Assembly: GCA_014058105.1 (NCBI GenBank)
Contig: JACGCM010002890.1
Coordinates: 1,302,001-1,366,000, forward strand
Direction of reading: 5' to 3'
Origin: Kingdonia uniflora
Taxonomy: Eukaryota > Streptophyta > Magnoliopsida > Ranunculales > Circaeasteraceae
DNA: 64,000 nt
Shown here: positions 31,893-42,890 of the stretch, in pieces
How positions within the stretch are numbered: the first letter of the stretch is position 1
Layout: the number at the start of each line of letters is the position of its first letter
Program-made: the position numbers and the translations under genes
The notes under the pieces: generated by a model
The model's input: the letters and a program-made list of their open reading frames with translations, nothing else
Told to the model about the DNA's origin: nothing
Database searches by the model: none

Positions 31893-32905
31893 TAAATAAT
31901 TTTCTAATGGTTTTGGTGAGGGAAGATGAAGTTAAATTAGGGGTACTTTTGAATTTGGACCCCAGTAAAAATCTCAAATTAGCCTTCAGACCCTAACTTC
32001 CTTACATATATAGTTCTCGACCCTAAATTATTATTGACTGCAGGTCAAAACACCTTTACCCAGTCTTTTCTCCCTCTTTCCCTCTTTTACCCCTCATGTG
32101 AACATCATGTGATTATTTAAATCCCAGAAAATCGAAAGAAAAATCTTCTCTTTCCACTTCATTATTCCACCTCAGCATACCTCTACGTCACCACTTCACA
32201 TCACCTCTTAACTTTTATCCTCCTCATCCCAACGGCCATATCTTATATCTCTTACTCTCTCTTTCTTACTCTTAAGTTTGAATCTTCAAAACTATAGTAC
32301 ACGATGGGGGTGGCATGAACTCTGAGGTAACCTTTTTTTCCTCTTTCTCATTATCATTTGTGTTATTGTGTTGTTAATTGGGTTTTGGCGTATGAGATTT
32401 ATTTGAATTCTATGGTTTGGGTGTATGGGATTTATGGGAAATTTATGGTTTTGACATTAAAGTTGTTTTAAAGCTTTTGGGTCTAAAGACTAAATACAGG
32501 TAAATATATAGGTGGTACAATTTTTCAAATTTAATTATTTGGGGTTTAAAAGTTAACTGTAAAATAAATTGTTTTGCAGGTTTACCCATTCTGTGAATAA
32601 GATTCCCATACTAGAGTGGAGTCATGCCAATGGCTTTATAGTCCCTGTATGGCCCTAAATTGTAAGATGATCATGTGGTTGAAAGTGTTAGAAACATCTG
32701 GTACTGAGAAGACTAAGTGTCAAAAGTTCTTAAAATATTAGAATAACTTCTATAAGAACTTCATATGGCTTAAGGATTACATGGTTGAAGTTGAGAAGGG
32801 GACTGAAGAAGCTAAGAAGAATATAAATTTGAAGATCAAAATGAGTGTGATAAGGAACTTGGATGATTTTTGTAGATATTTTAAGGGAAAATGTAGTATG
32901 GGATG
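31893..32905. other. Unrecognised segment, possible gene remnant
   Basis: It has a pyrimidine-rich leader (32040-32290) and an intron-like gaggtaacc...ttgcag stretch (about 32323-32580). The following plus-strand frame, with stops, reads IMWLKV, then FYKNFIWLKDYM and a Lys/Glu-rich tail. The layout faintly recalls plant GRF-zinc-finger proteins, but ligands are missing. I give no function. Confidence 0.2.
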
Positions 32906-33516
32906 TGTAGGGGCCTAATCTCGTAGAGGGAAAGTTAAACTCTTATACCACTGAGGAAATACTCGATTAGGGATTCTAACAAGTATATTTAATTAAAGTA
33001 GAGAGAGACTATAATAGATAGACACACTTGTCTGGAGTCCTAGAATCGGATTCCTCAACAACCTTTAGTGAGTATTTTTAAGATAAGATTGTATAAACGG
33101 ATGAGGTTACAATCCAAGGCTCGAGTAGACTAAATTTTTAAGCTTTAGAAGGTATTCAAGGGTTATCAAAGCTCTCAAGGGTATGTAGGGGAAAAAAATT
33201 CTTAACCTCTCTACGGTAGTTCTCCTCCCATATTTATAAGAAATAGGAAAGGTGATGTCACTATAGAGAGGTTAAATTTCAAGTGTATCCTTTTTTACTA
33301 CTGTCTTATACTGGAGTCTATTCTATAGAAGTGTATGTTAAGTTGTCTATCTTCGACCAGGAGCTGAGCTGGATTAAAGCGTTGGTTGAAGCTTTAGTAG
33401 ACTCAATAGCAGGCTTACTGTGGTTCTGGTAAATTTGTAAGTTCGATAGGCTTCAAGATGTTTAAAAGTTTTCAAATATCCAGTATGTCCTCGAAGGCTA
33501 TGAGTAGGCTATTACA
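32906..33516 (-). repeat. G1 3' LTR
   Basis: 611 bp, TG...CA on the minus strand, preceded by its PPT. Left flank ggatg. Confidence 0.75.
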
Positions 33517-33783
33517 TTCTCCCCTTCTCAGCTTGGACCTCAAAAAAGAGGATCGAGGGTTTCTCTTAAGAAGTTGTTTGTATGTGAATTAGAAATTTGA
33601 CCGCCAATATTATGCAAGTTACCAAGATCAATAATGGCTAATTATGCTAATTGTGATTAAGCATCATTAATGATCTCTTAACCTCCTATAAAAGGAATTG
33701 TGGTAAAGAAAAATTTCTTTACTTATTGCTTGCTCTTTTCTTAACTTCTTTCTTCAACGCCTCCCTTTCCTTCGTGAAGCAAG

Positions 33784-34110
33784 ATGAAGAATCGATCTCA
33801 GAGCAAGCAAGAATAGTTGGAGGCCAGGATAGCTGCTAAGATGGCAGAGTTGACAAGAAAATACTTCAGCCGAATGGGCTATGAGGCACAACTTCCAAAT
33901 TTTGTCGACCTACACATAGGCGAGCTAACCAGCCGGGAACGAGATGAGGCGGCGGAGTTTAGCTTCTGATGGGTGATATTTTATCAACATCTTTGAACTA
34001 TTACTAAATGGTCTACTGCACTAAGGGCTCTACGTGAGTGGCTGGTGGAGGAAGAGGATGGTGCGGCGGGTGGTAGTAGCAGTTCAGGGTGCTCAAAGAG
34101 TTGCCTTGGC
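33784..34110 (+). pseudogene. G1 antisense ORF-b, first exon
   Basis: ATG at 33784 opens a frame (MKNRSQSKQE, then LEARIAAKMAELTRKYFSRM, ERDEAAEF, ALREWLVEEEDGAAGG). It matches in pattern the first exon of the antisense ORF in G2 (50633) and G3 (47842). Three stops are present. It runs opposite to the element's own coding strand. Confidence 0.6.
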
Positions 34111-34455
34111 TGTAACTATTGTACAATTTCCTTTAGTTTATACTGCTTGTATATTTGTTTTTGTTTTTGAAATCAAATGAAAAGACTTGTATTTTAGTTT
34201 ATATGTTTGTGATGCTTATGAATAGAATATTCTAAAAGGGGACCGAAGGAAATGACTTTGAGAAAATTGAAATGATAGGAATCTTTGACCTTCAGGGGTC
34301 ATATAAGGATATACGAATCGAAGTAATAGTACTTAACTAACCTTCTATGGTTATGGAAGAAGGTCGAATGGAGAAGATGCAACTCGAAATGAAATAATAT
34401 GAAATTTGAAAGTCCAAGGTTGTGAAGTTAATCTAAGGAAAAAGACAACACGAAT

Positions 34456-35068
34456 TGTAATGGCCTAATTCCGTAAGCTCGAGATAGCTCGGAATTAGCT
34501 CTTACACCAATGTTCCTATGATAAAACTAATGTAAAGCAAGAAATGACACATGTGATTTAGTGTGGAAAACCTTTGAATATGTAAAAAATCACGACCTCG
34601 AGTTGAGGGTTTTTGTAACAGTAACTTTTATTGCTTGAGGCTAATATCTTATTACAAATAATCTCTTGAACTAGAAATACTTGATCTTGTAAATAATAAA
34701 TTTGATGTTTGAGAATCTTGAAAATCTGGTTTTCTTGGTATTTTCTCATATTTTTTTTGGTCCTTGTCTCTTTTGGAACCTTTTCCTTAAATAGGCCTTG
34801 CCCGCAGTTTGTTATCGTGCTGAAGCACGTTCTTCAAACAATGTGGGAAGTGGTGGTTAACTGAGTAACTATTGAGTTTGTAAAAGACATGTACCTTTAA
34901 CTTCTTCATGCTTTTTTGTTTGTGCTCGATCCACGTTCTTCATCAATTTGTGGGCTAGGAGACACTGATGACTATTCATGTCACGTGTAAAATGCATTAG
35001 TATGATATGGAGGTAGTTCAAATTAGAAATAGTTTAAACTGGGTTAGATCGAGGGATAGGTCTCTACA
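34456..35068 (-). repeat. G2 3' LTR
   Basis: 613 bp. Termini resemble those of G3 (TGTAGGGACTTATCCCTCG...GGCCATTACA), showing the two elements belong to one family. Left flank cgaat (34451-34455). Confidence 0.85.
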
Positions 35069-35442
35069 ATTGCCCCCTCGCAACTGAAGTCACCAATGAC
35101 TTTGGTTGAGAAATAATCTGTAGAGTTGTATTATTGGAAGTTGAAAAGAAATGACGTATTAATGTTGATTTGACTGGTATGAAAAATGGGTATTTATTTT
35201 ATGTGGTGGGATGTATCTGCATTGAATGATGTTGGAAGTATTGATGTACGCAACGCTTGGGGTTCTGAGAGTGGCCCTGTATTGAATGATGACTTCTTTG
35301 GAAACATACTTGCGCATTAAATATGAGGGTTATATCAATAGTACCTGTACCTAGAATTCTAGCAAAATACACTATTTATTGAAAAATTCTCTAAAAGTTT
35401 AGATTGACAATGGTGAAGACCTAGAGAATGGTTTATGATTAG

Positions 35443-35930
35443 ATGGTTTCTGCGGAGATGCAGATATTTAAGTTGAGATACTTTGGTGACCAATCATTGG
35501 AGATGCCCACCCCCATTTCTATTCCACCGACGTATTATTGTATGTCAGGAGAAGAAGCGGCTAAAGCTAAAGAAGATTTTTACTATATGTTGAGATTTTA
35601 TTATGTTGTCTTGACGGGCAAGCAATGTTAGAGGTGCCTCTACATCCTTTTGGAGGACAAGGTTGAGGATACAGATGTGGGGGCTGGTATAACTGCGAGG
35701 TAGCATCATCAGTATCTTGCGTAGGATTAGATTCTATGGGAGGGCCCTCTTTCATCTCTACCAACTCTCTGATAGTGGTAGTTATAGAGGAGGCAATAGT
35801 GGTAGTGGAGAAGGGAGACGGAGATTGGAAGTCTGCTTCTGCACCATTATCATTTCTTGGCTCGAAGAAGACCTTCTGTTTGAAGATTTGGTTCAAGCAC
35901 TGACTTATTTTCTTACATAGTTTCCATTTA
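35443..35930 (+). pseudogene. G2 antisense ORF-a
   Basis: MVSAEMQIFKLRYFGDQSLE followed by MPTPISIPPTYY and FYYMLRFYYVVLTGK aligns with the antisense frame of G3 at 49069-48776 (LKYFGDLSLEM, PVPIPPTYQG, WRFYVFVLTGK). A further stretch at about 35735-35885 (GGPSF, SASAPLSFLGSKKTFCLKIW) matches the next part of the G3 locus. It is opposite to the element's own strand. Confidence 0.65.
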
Positions 35931-35941
35931 AAGTTTAGGTA

Positions 35942-36503
35942 TGTAGGGACTTATCCCTCGATCTTACTCACTCTATTTACCTCCATCTCAGGCTCACACA
36001 TTTTTTAACCCTTAACACTTCAGTCAAACATTCCAACCAGCTCTACTAACTACTCAAGAACGTGGGTCAAGCTAAACCCGAAAAACATTATCCAGTCAAA
36101 GACACCTATATCCCATGAACTCATCAGTTATTCAGTCAACCGCCACTAACCACATTATTCGGAAAACGTGTTCTAGCACGATAAGGAGCTGTAAAGAAGC
36201 CTATATAAAGGAAAAGCTCCAGAAGAGACAGGGACCAGAAAAATTACTCAAACTTCTTATTTACGAGATCAAAAGCATTTCTATATTTAGAGATCACTTG
36301 TAATAAAAATATCCACTCCAAGCAATAAAGATACTTTTGCAAAAATCCCCCATGCGAGGTTATGGTTTTTTACCTGTTCAAAGGTTTTCCACGCTAAAAA
36401 CACCTGTTTCCGTTTCTTACTTTATATTAGAGTATTATTACAGGTTCATTGGTGTGATAGTTAATTCCTAATCATATTGAGCTTACGGAATTTGGCCATT
36501 ACA
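35942..36503 (+). repeat. G3 5' LTR
   Basis: TGTAGGGACT...GGCCATTACA, 562 bp. A TATA box ctatataaag is at 36201-36210 and AATAAA at about 36324. Confidence 0.92.
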
Positions 36504-36523
36504 TTTGGCGCCGTCTATGGGAA
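36504..36523 (+). other. G3 primer binding site
   Basis: tttggcgccgtctatgggaa directly after the LTR. The TGGCGCC start is complementary to tRNA 3' ends ending GGCGCCA (Asp-type candidates); the exact tRNA is unverified. Confidence 0.65.
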
Positions 36524-36575
36524 AGATTACATTTCCACGATACCCTAAGGCAGTCTTTCATTACAATTTTCAATT

Positions 36576-38285
36576 ATGGTTTCTTCCAGACGACAGGTCA
36601 CAAAAACTCAGCTTAAAATTTCTATGGATCTGGGACAGCTTACCGAGGTACGGGCGAATCTCCACGCAGAGGCAAAAAAATGTACCAAACTCGAACTTCA
36701 ATTGACAAAGGATCGCGAGCTCTGAGAAAAAGAGCTCGATACAGAACTACAAGCTTGTTTGACAGCGCTCAAACGATACGAAGATCAGATGACGACGATG
36801 CAGACTGTACTCGAGGCTCTGCACAATACTCAGCAGGCTCCTCCAGCCAGGGGTCGCGATTAACTTCCAGGGGCCTCCTGCATTTCAGCTAGGAAAAGAT
36901 TGGGACCTCGGGGAGTCACCAGTAAGGCCATCTCCAGAAATCTACCACATGGATTGCAACCCTCCATCTATTTGGGGGGAGAAGCTCAATAAGAAGTCAG
37001 TCGAGGTCATCTACTTTCCATCCGTCAGGAGGAAGACCAGCGACCTCTACATCAAGTTCCAGCACGAGATCGCCTAAGTGAAGGTACAAAAGCTCATCAT
37101 CCCCTGCCAGCAAGTCCAACGATTTAACTAACACATCATCATGTCACAAAAGAACACACAAACCAACGAATTAAGGAGTTGATCAAGGTACAAGTTCTGG
37201 GTGCTACCGACGATATCGCGAAGTTACAAGGAAGTCCGATTGCCAAAGAACTATTCGATATGGAAATATCGAAAGGTTTCCATACTCCCCAAATTCACAA
37301 GTACAAAGGTACTGACCCGAAGGAACATATTCAACAATACCGTGATTCATTGGGGTTATAATCCAATCTCAACTACATACTCTGCCGCCTGTTTGCCACA
37401 AGTTTACAGGAGGAACCACTCAAATGGTTCCATTCTCTTCCTGAGGAATCTATCTACACGTTTGGTCAGCTACAAAAGCAGTTCATCAAGACATATTCTC
37501 AAACAAAGACAAAGAGTTGAACTTGTATTCTCTTATCGGTCTTAAGCAGTCACAAGGAGAAAAGCTTGAGGATTTTCAAAGAAATTTCTAGAGCTCGTGA
37601 AAAAGGTCGATAACCTCGACCAAAAAATAGCTATGACCACTTTTACCAATGCTCTCCGGCTCAATTGTAAAGCCAAATAATACCTCTTCTTTAACAGGCC
37701 TACGACGTTAGAGGAGATGATCACCAAAGTTAACGGTTATGTTGACTTAGAGAGGATGATGTCTGAGCGATAAAAGTCTACTTAGTCTGTCATCTCCACC
37801 AAAGCCCCACCTGCAGAACGAACCAACGTGCCTAAGGGGGAACAGGGAGATCAGAAACGCACCAAGGGAAACACTGGATACCCTCGAAGAATTGGTCCGT
37901 AAAACAAACCTGTCCTCCCAAAGCTGAACATCTAAATCTCCACAATTTTTCCACCGCAGTTGAAAGATACGCTCTACCGCGCCTCTCAGCTACTGGAGCC
38001 CATCGAGAATCAACCATTTTGCCTACACCATAAGATAAATCATCATTCTACTGACAATTGCTATGCTCTACAGCGGTTGCTCGAGCTCATTTTCAAGGAA
38101 GGACGGATGCTCGAATACATTGTTGACCTGAAGTTATGCCAGGATGATAACTATAAGAAGCAACTCAAAGTTGTTCAGATCAACGACAGAGCTGAGGAGA
38201 AGAATTTCGACTACATTCTCCTCAACAACATGATCAAAATCAACCAGATCACCAATTCAACCGATCAAAGCGCCGGAGGCCCTTA
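36576..38285 (+). pseudogene. G3 gag
   Basis: Starts MVSSRRQVTKTQLKI with a coiled-coil N-terminus (LTEVRANLHAEAKKCTKLEL). The central gag domain is at 37171-37740: FHTPQIHKYKGTDPKEHIQQ, then LQEEPLKWFHSLPEESIYTF and FIKTYSQTK. A His/Cys cluster typical of Tat gag (FCLHHKINHHSTDNCYAL) lies at about 38018-38072. Multiple stops and at least two frameshifts occur, e.g. near 36724, 37360 and 37545. Confidence 0.8.
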
Positions 38286-38820
38286 GAATGCTGTGATCTT
38301 ACACCTTAAGGCAAAGAAGTCAAACTTCTTCCCGTATCGAGCATTCGCCGACTCGGAATCTCCTTTGTGGATTACGATACTAGCCATGTCAAATTTCGAC
38401 ATCATGATTCGTTAGTCATAATGTTCAAGATGAAACAGTTTGTTATGTACACAATGATGATCGATACTGGAAGCGGTATTTAAATTCTTTTTTAGGGTAT
38501 GATCGACCAGATGGGTTTGGCCGACCAAGTCATTCAGAGCGACATAGACATCAGTGGGTTCAATGGCTCCAGGGAGGAATGAGTAGGCAAGATTATCTTA
38601 CCTATTACCGCAGGACCAGTCATTATCGACGTCATTTTCTACGTTATTAATGCCAAGTCTCGCTATCTTTAGATTATGGGCCGCTGCTGGATATACAATA
38701 TGGAAGCCATCGCTTCCACTTATCATCAAGCACTCTGATTCAAATACAACAGCGGCATTTATGAGATCATAGGTAGTCAGAAACTCTCTCGAGCTTGTAA
38801 AAATACTGTTTTTGCTATCC
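38286..38820 (+). pseudogene. G3 aspartic protease
   Basis: A retropepsin-like stretch with the catalytic D-T-G in MIDTGSGI (Asp codon at 38463), then IDQMGLADQVIQSDI and ITAGPVIIDVIFYVI. Broken by stops. Confidence 0.7.
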
Positions 38821-39790
38821 TAAGATACTTAAGACAGATTGGTCGCATATCAATTACAGAAAATTGATCACCTCGATGATCAATCACCTACAGAGGATCC
38901 CACAAAATATGTCAACATTGATGGACCTAGCAGAGATACATTCAACAGAACCAAGCTGGTTCGGCATGTGAAGGACAATCTCATTAAGTTTTTGCAACTC
39001 AATCGAGACATTTTTGCACTGTCTTTCGAAGAAATGCCCGGAGTCGACCCCGCCATGTCTTGCCACAAGTTAGCCATCAACATCAACGCCCCAGCGGTCA
39101 AACAGAAACAACGACGACTTTCACCTCATCTTCGAGATGAAGTTAACGCAAAGTGGTATTCATTCGAGAAGCCAAGTATCTCGACTGGATATCCAACATT
39201 GTCGCTGTCTCAAAGAACCTCGATTCCACGGCATACTCCAAAGGACAATTTGCATTTGCGTAGATTTCACAGATCTGAACAAACATACTCTAAAGGACAG
39301 TTTCCTTCTTCCTAACATTCATCAGACCCTTGATTCCACGGCAGGCCATTATCTCTTATCTATGATGAACGCTGCTTCAGGGTATAACCAAATCCCACTT
39401 CTGGAAGAAGATTATGAGAAGACAACGTTCATCACTGAAAGTGACCTTTATTATTACAAAGTCATGTCCTTCGGGCTCAAGAACACATGTACCACATATC
39501 AATGATTGATGACTGCTATGTTCAAAGCACATCTGGGAAAAATTGCTGAAGTCTACATCGATGATCTCTTGTACAAAAGCGTATAGTCAGATAATTACAT
39601 CTTAGATCTCAGCACAATATTCAACATCCTTCGATCTTACAGAATGCGTCTCAATCCTGATAAATGTCAATTCGGGGTACATTCTGGCCGCTTTCTAGGC
39701 CACCTCATCAGCAAGAATGAGATTGAGGCTGATCCAAATCAAATTTGGGCTCTCCTCGACATGCCTTCTCCAAAGACAACAAAAGACATT
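38821..39790 (+). pseudogene. G3 reverse transcriptase
   Basis: An N-terminal linker (FLQLNRDIFALSFEEMPGVD) leads to RT. After a frameshift near 39155 the fingers and palm continue: CVDFTDLNKHTLKDSFLLP, MMNAASGYNQIPL, ESDLYYYKVMSFGLKN. The catalytic YIDD is at 39554-39565 and FLGHLIS at about 39698. Stops after TTYQ and in several other places prevent translation. Confidence 0.85.
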
Positions 39791-40440
39791 TAAAAACTCA
39801 CCGGCAAGATTGCCGGATCAACCATTTCATCTCTAAATCTTCAGACCGCTTCCATTGGCTATTCCTATTACTCTGTAGATGTACCAAACGAGGAAAGGTT
39901 CAGCCAGCTGCTGAAGTCATGTGGACACCAAAAAGCAAAGCAGCTTTTCTAGATCTCAAAATCTATTTGGGGAGTTATCCCATAATGAGTGCCCTAATAG
40001 GTAATGAGGAACTGATAATCTACCTAGCAGTCACAGATACTTCTCTCTGCCCAGTTCTCATTCGCCTAGAAGGGAAAATAGGGAAACCAGTCTTCTTCAT
40101 CAGCAAAACACTTACACCAGCAGAAACAAGGTACTCTAAAATTGAGAAACTTCTTCTCAACCTTGTTTATACTTCGCAGAAACTTAAGCACTACTTCTAA
40201 GCATATTCCATCATTGTTATGACAAACTACCCACTTCGGGAAGTTCTGTCCAAAAAAGAGAAGTCACGAAGAGTGCAACAATGGTCACTCTGTTTGGGAG
40301 AACATGATATCAAGTTTGAACAACGTCATTTCAAAAAAGGTCAGGCCGTTGTCGATTTTCTTTTGTATTTTCCAGTGGAGGATCCCGAATGGGAGGAGCA
40401 CAACCCAAAACTTACCAAAGATACGCCAGAGAATCCAACT
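39791..40440 (+). pseudogene. G3 RNase H (first)
   Basis: WTPKSKAAFLDLKIYL, LAVTDTSLCPVLIR, PVFFISKTLTPAETRYSKIE, then TNYPLREVLSKKEKSRR and WSLCLGEHDIKFEQ. It follows the RT directly; a stop near 40198 splits it. Confidence 0.8.
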
Positions 40441-40860
40441 CCTAGGCCATTTGACGAATGAACTGACTTGATCACTATGTCAGGGTAGAGGCTTCTCACA
40501 GATAGATTAGCAAGACCCGCAGGGTCAGGGATCGAGATCGTTTTGATTACCCCTCTTAATGACAGAATTGAGAAATCAATCTGTTTGGATTTTGAGGCCT
40601 CAAATAATGTCACAGAGTATAAAGCTCTCATTCACGGACTCGACCTCGTACTTGAGCTCGATGTCCTCAAACTCTCAGTTTACATTGATTTATTACTCAT
40701 CGCTTATCATTATTCTGAGCACTACAAGAAGAATGGGAAGATGATCGAATACACAGCCCTATTGCAGATAGAATGAGTAAGTTCGTGAAAGCAACTCTCG
40801 AATATCTTCTTTGAGGTGGAAGCAGACACACCCATTCCTTGGCATATCTAGCCGGGGCTT
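40441..40860 (+). pseudogene. G3 second RNase H-like domain (Tat-specific)
   Basis: GSGIEIVLITPLNDRIEKSI, then FEASNNVTEYKALIHGLDLV and LELDVLKLSVYID, a pattern of the second RNase H found between RNase H and integrase in Tat/Ogre elements. It ends in a degraded WHI/ADALAGAL-like stretch before the integrase. Confidence 0.75.
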
Positions 40861-42215
40861 TGGGAACAGAAGCTCAATATCTCCAGATTGAGATCATTTC
40901 AACCCCTAGCATTGATTGTATATCTGTATGCACGATCAACACTGCGGGCGATAAAGAGGGAGACGACAATTGGCAAAAACCTTTCTTAGCCTACCTCAGT
41001 GTCGACATTAATCACAATAGACCACTCCTAGGAGATCTAAAAGAATGCTGGCAGCTAATCAATAACTCTAAGCATTACATTACTCAAAACGGTATGATTT
41101 ACTGCCTTTCGATAACAGGGCCTTACCTCAAGTGCCTCTCGAAGTCAAAAGCAGACGAACTGCTCCGTGAATTACACGAAGAAACTTGTGGCTCCCACGC
41201 CGCAGGTAGATTATTAGCGAACTGAGCTATAACTCAAGGAGTATTTTGGCCCGGCATGCGCAAACAAGCAGATGAGTATTCCCGTAGGTGCGACACCTGC
41301 CTGAGTCATGGACATATGATACGCGCCTCTGTGCTCGAACTACATACAAGCAAGGTTTTTTGGCCATTCAAAAGATGGGCACTAGACCTCGTCGACGAAT
41401 TCCTTAGCTCTCCAGGTAATCGCTGTCACTTACTCGTAGATATCGATTACTTTACAAAATGGGTAGAAGCAATTCCACTATGTCGAACCAGAGAAGAGGA
41501 GGTCATCTCTTTCATCTGGAACTACATAATTACTCGATTCGGGTGCCCCCACCTAATTCGTATCGATAACGGTCCCCAATTTGTAGGAGATAAGGTCGTA
41601 ACCTTCCTAAATCACCATAATATTATCCACTCGCCATCAAATCCATACTATCCTCAGGGCAATGGCCAAGCCGAAATCACCAGCAAAACCATCGTGGATG
41701 GACTCAAAAAATAACTTCACTCACAAAAAAATAGAAATTGGGTTCGCGAACTACCTCACGTCCTGTGGGCGTATCGAACCACTCCCCGACAATCTACTAC
41801 CCCATTCCTCCTTGCTTATGGCACTGAGGCAGTGATTCCTTTAAAATATCATCAGCCAGGTCGTGATCACGAGCTGACTGACGAGGAAAATGAGTTTGAA
41901 TTGACTTGCAACCTCAATATGATAGATGAGACCAGGGAACGCGCCATCGCTAACCTAGGCCGATATTATCATAAGATTGTTTGATCGTATAATAACCGAG
42001 TCAAGAGCGGTACTTTCCAAATCAGAGATCTCGTCCTTAGAGAAATTGCTCATCACCGCAAAAAGCCTCATGCTAGGAAATTAGCCAACAATTGGGAGGG
42101 TCCATTTATTATCATAGGTCTCTCAGGCCTGGGATCATACTATTTCATGACAGAAGAGAGAATCCCCATTTCAAATCCTTAAAATACTAGATGACTGAAA
42201 CGGTACTATCGTTAG
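40861..42215 (+). pseudogene. G3 integrase
   Basis: The zinc-binding HHCC region is present (ELHEETCGSHAAGRLLA, CDTCLSHG at about 41289). The catalytic core has WALDLVDEF, VDIDYFTKWVEAIPL, then RIDNGPQFVGDKV and YPQGNGQAEI. The C-terminal part (LWAYRTTPRQSTTPFLLAYG, VRSGTF-like and NWEGPFII) ends near 42215. Stops occur near 41225, 41712 and 41982. Confidence 0.85.
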
Positions 42216-42439
42216 GCGTCTTACTACTCCATTTCCATTGTTCGCTGTTTGTTTTTCAATTCCAAAAGTGAGATTCTTATCTCCATCCAATGTAAATTAT
42301 GAACTTATCAATAAAAGTTTTTTTTGAACAATGTCATTCTCTTCACGGGCATTCTTCCACATTTTACAGATTCAAGCATAGATTATACTAGCTTACAATC
42401 AATCTTTTCCAAGTTCAATCAAGCATATCACTTGATTGG

Positions 42440-42890
42440 CTTCATTTACTACTTCTCTGTGATTGTAGCAAGTGTAAAAATTTGTTTCACATCAAAGACT
42501 CAGCCAAACAAGAGATAAGACAGAGGTAATACTAGTCTTCATCTTTTTCAACTTGTTTGGATTATTTCAGTAGGCTGGATCAAGGATAATACTTGGTTCA
42601 ACTGACTCTTTACATCTCTGTAATTGTAGTAAGTGTAAGAACTTGTTTCATATCAAAGACTCAACCAGGCATAAAATAAGGCAAAGGTCATACTAGCTTT
42701 CATCTCTTTCAATATGTCTGTGACATTTCTATAGTTCAAATCAAGTTTCAACTTGGTTTAACTCATTCCATTTATGCGACAAAAATAAATGTAAAAAAAT
42801 TGTTTTATATCAAAGACCCTACCAGACATAAGATAAGGCAATGGTCATACTAGCTTTCATCTATTTCAATGTGTCTGCGACAGGTACTAT
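42440..42890. repeat. G3 3' tandem repeats, about 160 bp x 3
   Basis: Units at about 42453, 42615 and 42775 share tgtaatt/gattgtag, gtttcayatcaaagactca and gtcatactagctttcatct. Tandem repeats downstream of pol are known in Tat/Ogre elements. Confidence 0.8.

Larger units (their letters stand above)
32906..34455 (-). mobile_element. G1: 3' end of a minus-oriented Ty3/gypsy (Tat-like) element
   Basis: On the minus strand a polypurine tract (gctgagaaggggagaa, 33517-33532) precedes an LTR (33516 to 32906) that begins TGTAATAGCC and ends GGCCCCTACA. Interior sequence 33533-34455 contains the start of the antisense ORF also present in G2 and G3. The element is cut at 34455 by the LTR of G2; its remainder is not in the window or not recognisable. 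Confidence 0.75.
34456..35941 (-). mobile_element. G2, left part: 3' LTR and 3' interior of a minus-oriented Tat-like gypsy element
   Basis: The minus strand reads PPT (cagttgcgagggggcaat), then an LTR from TGTAGAGACC (35068) to GGCCATTACA (34456). Interior sequence 35087-35941 carries the antisense ORF-a. At 35942 the 5' LTR of G3 begins; the rest of G2 resumes at 49945. Confidence 0.8.
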
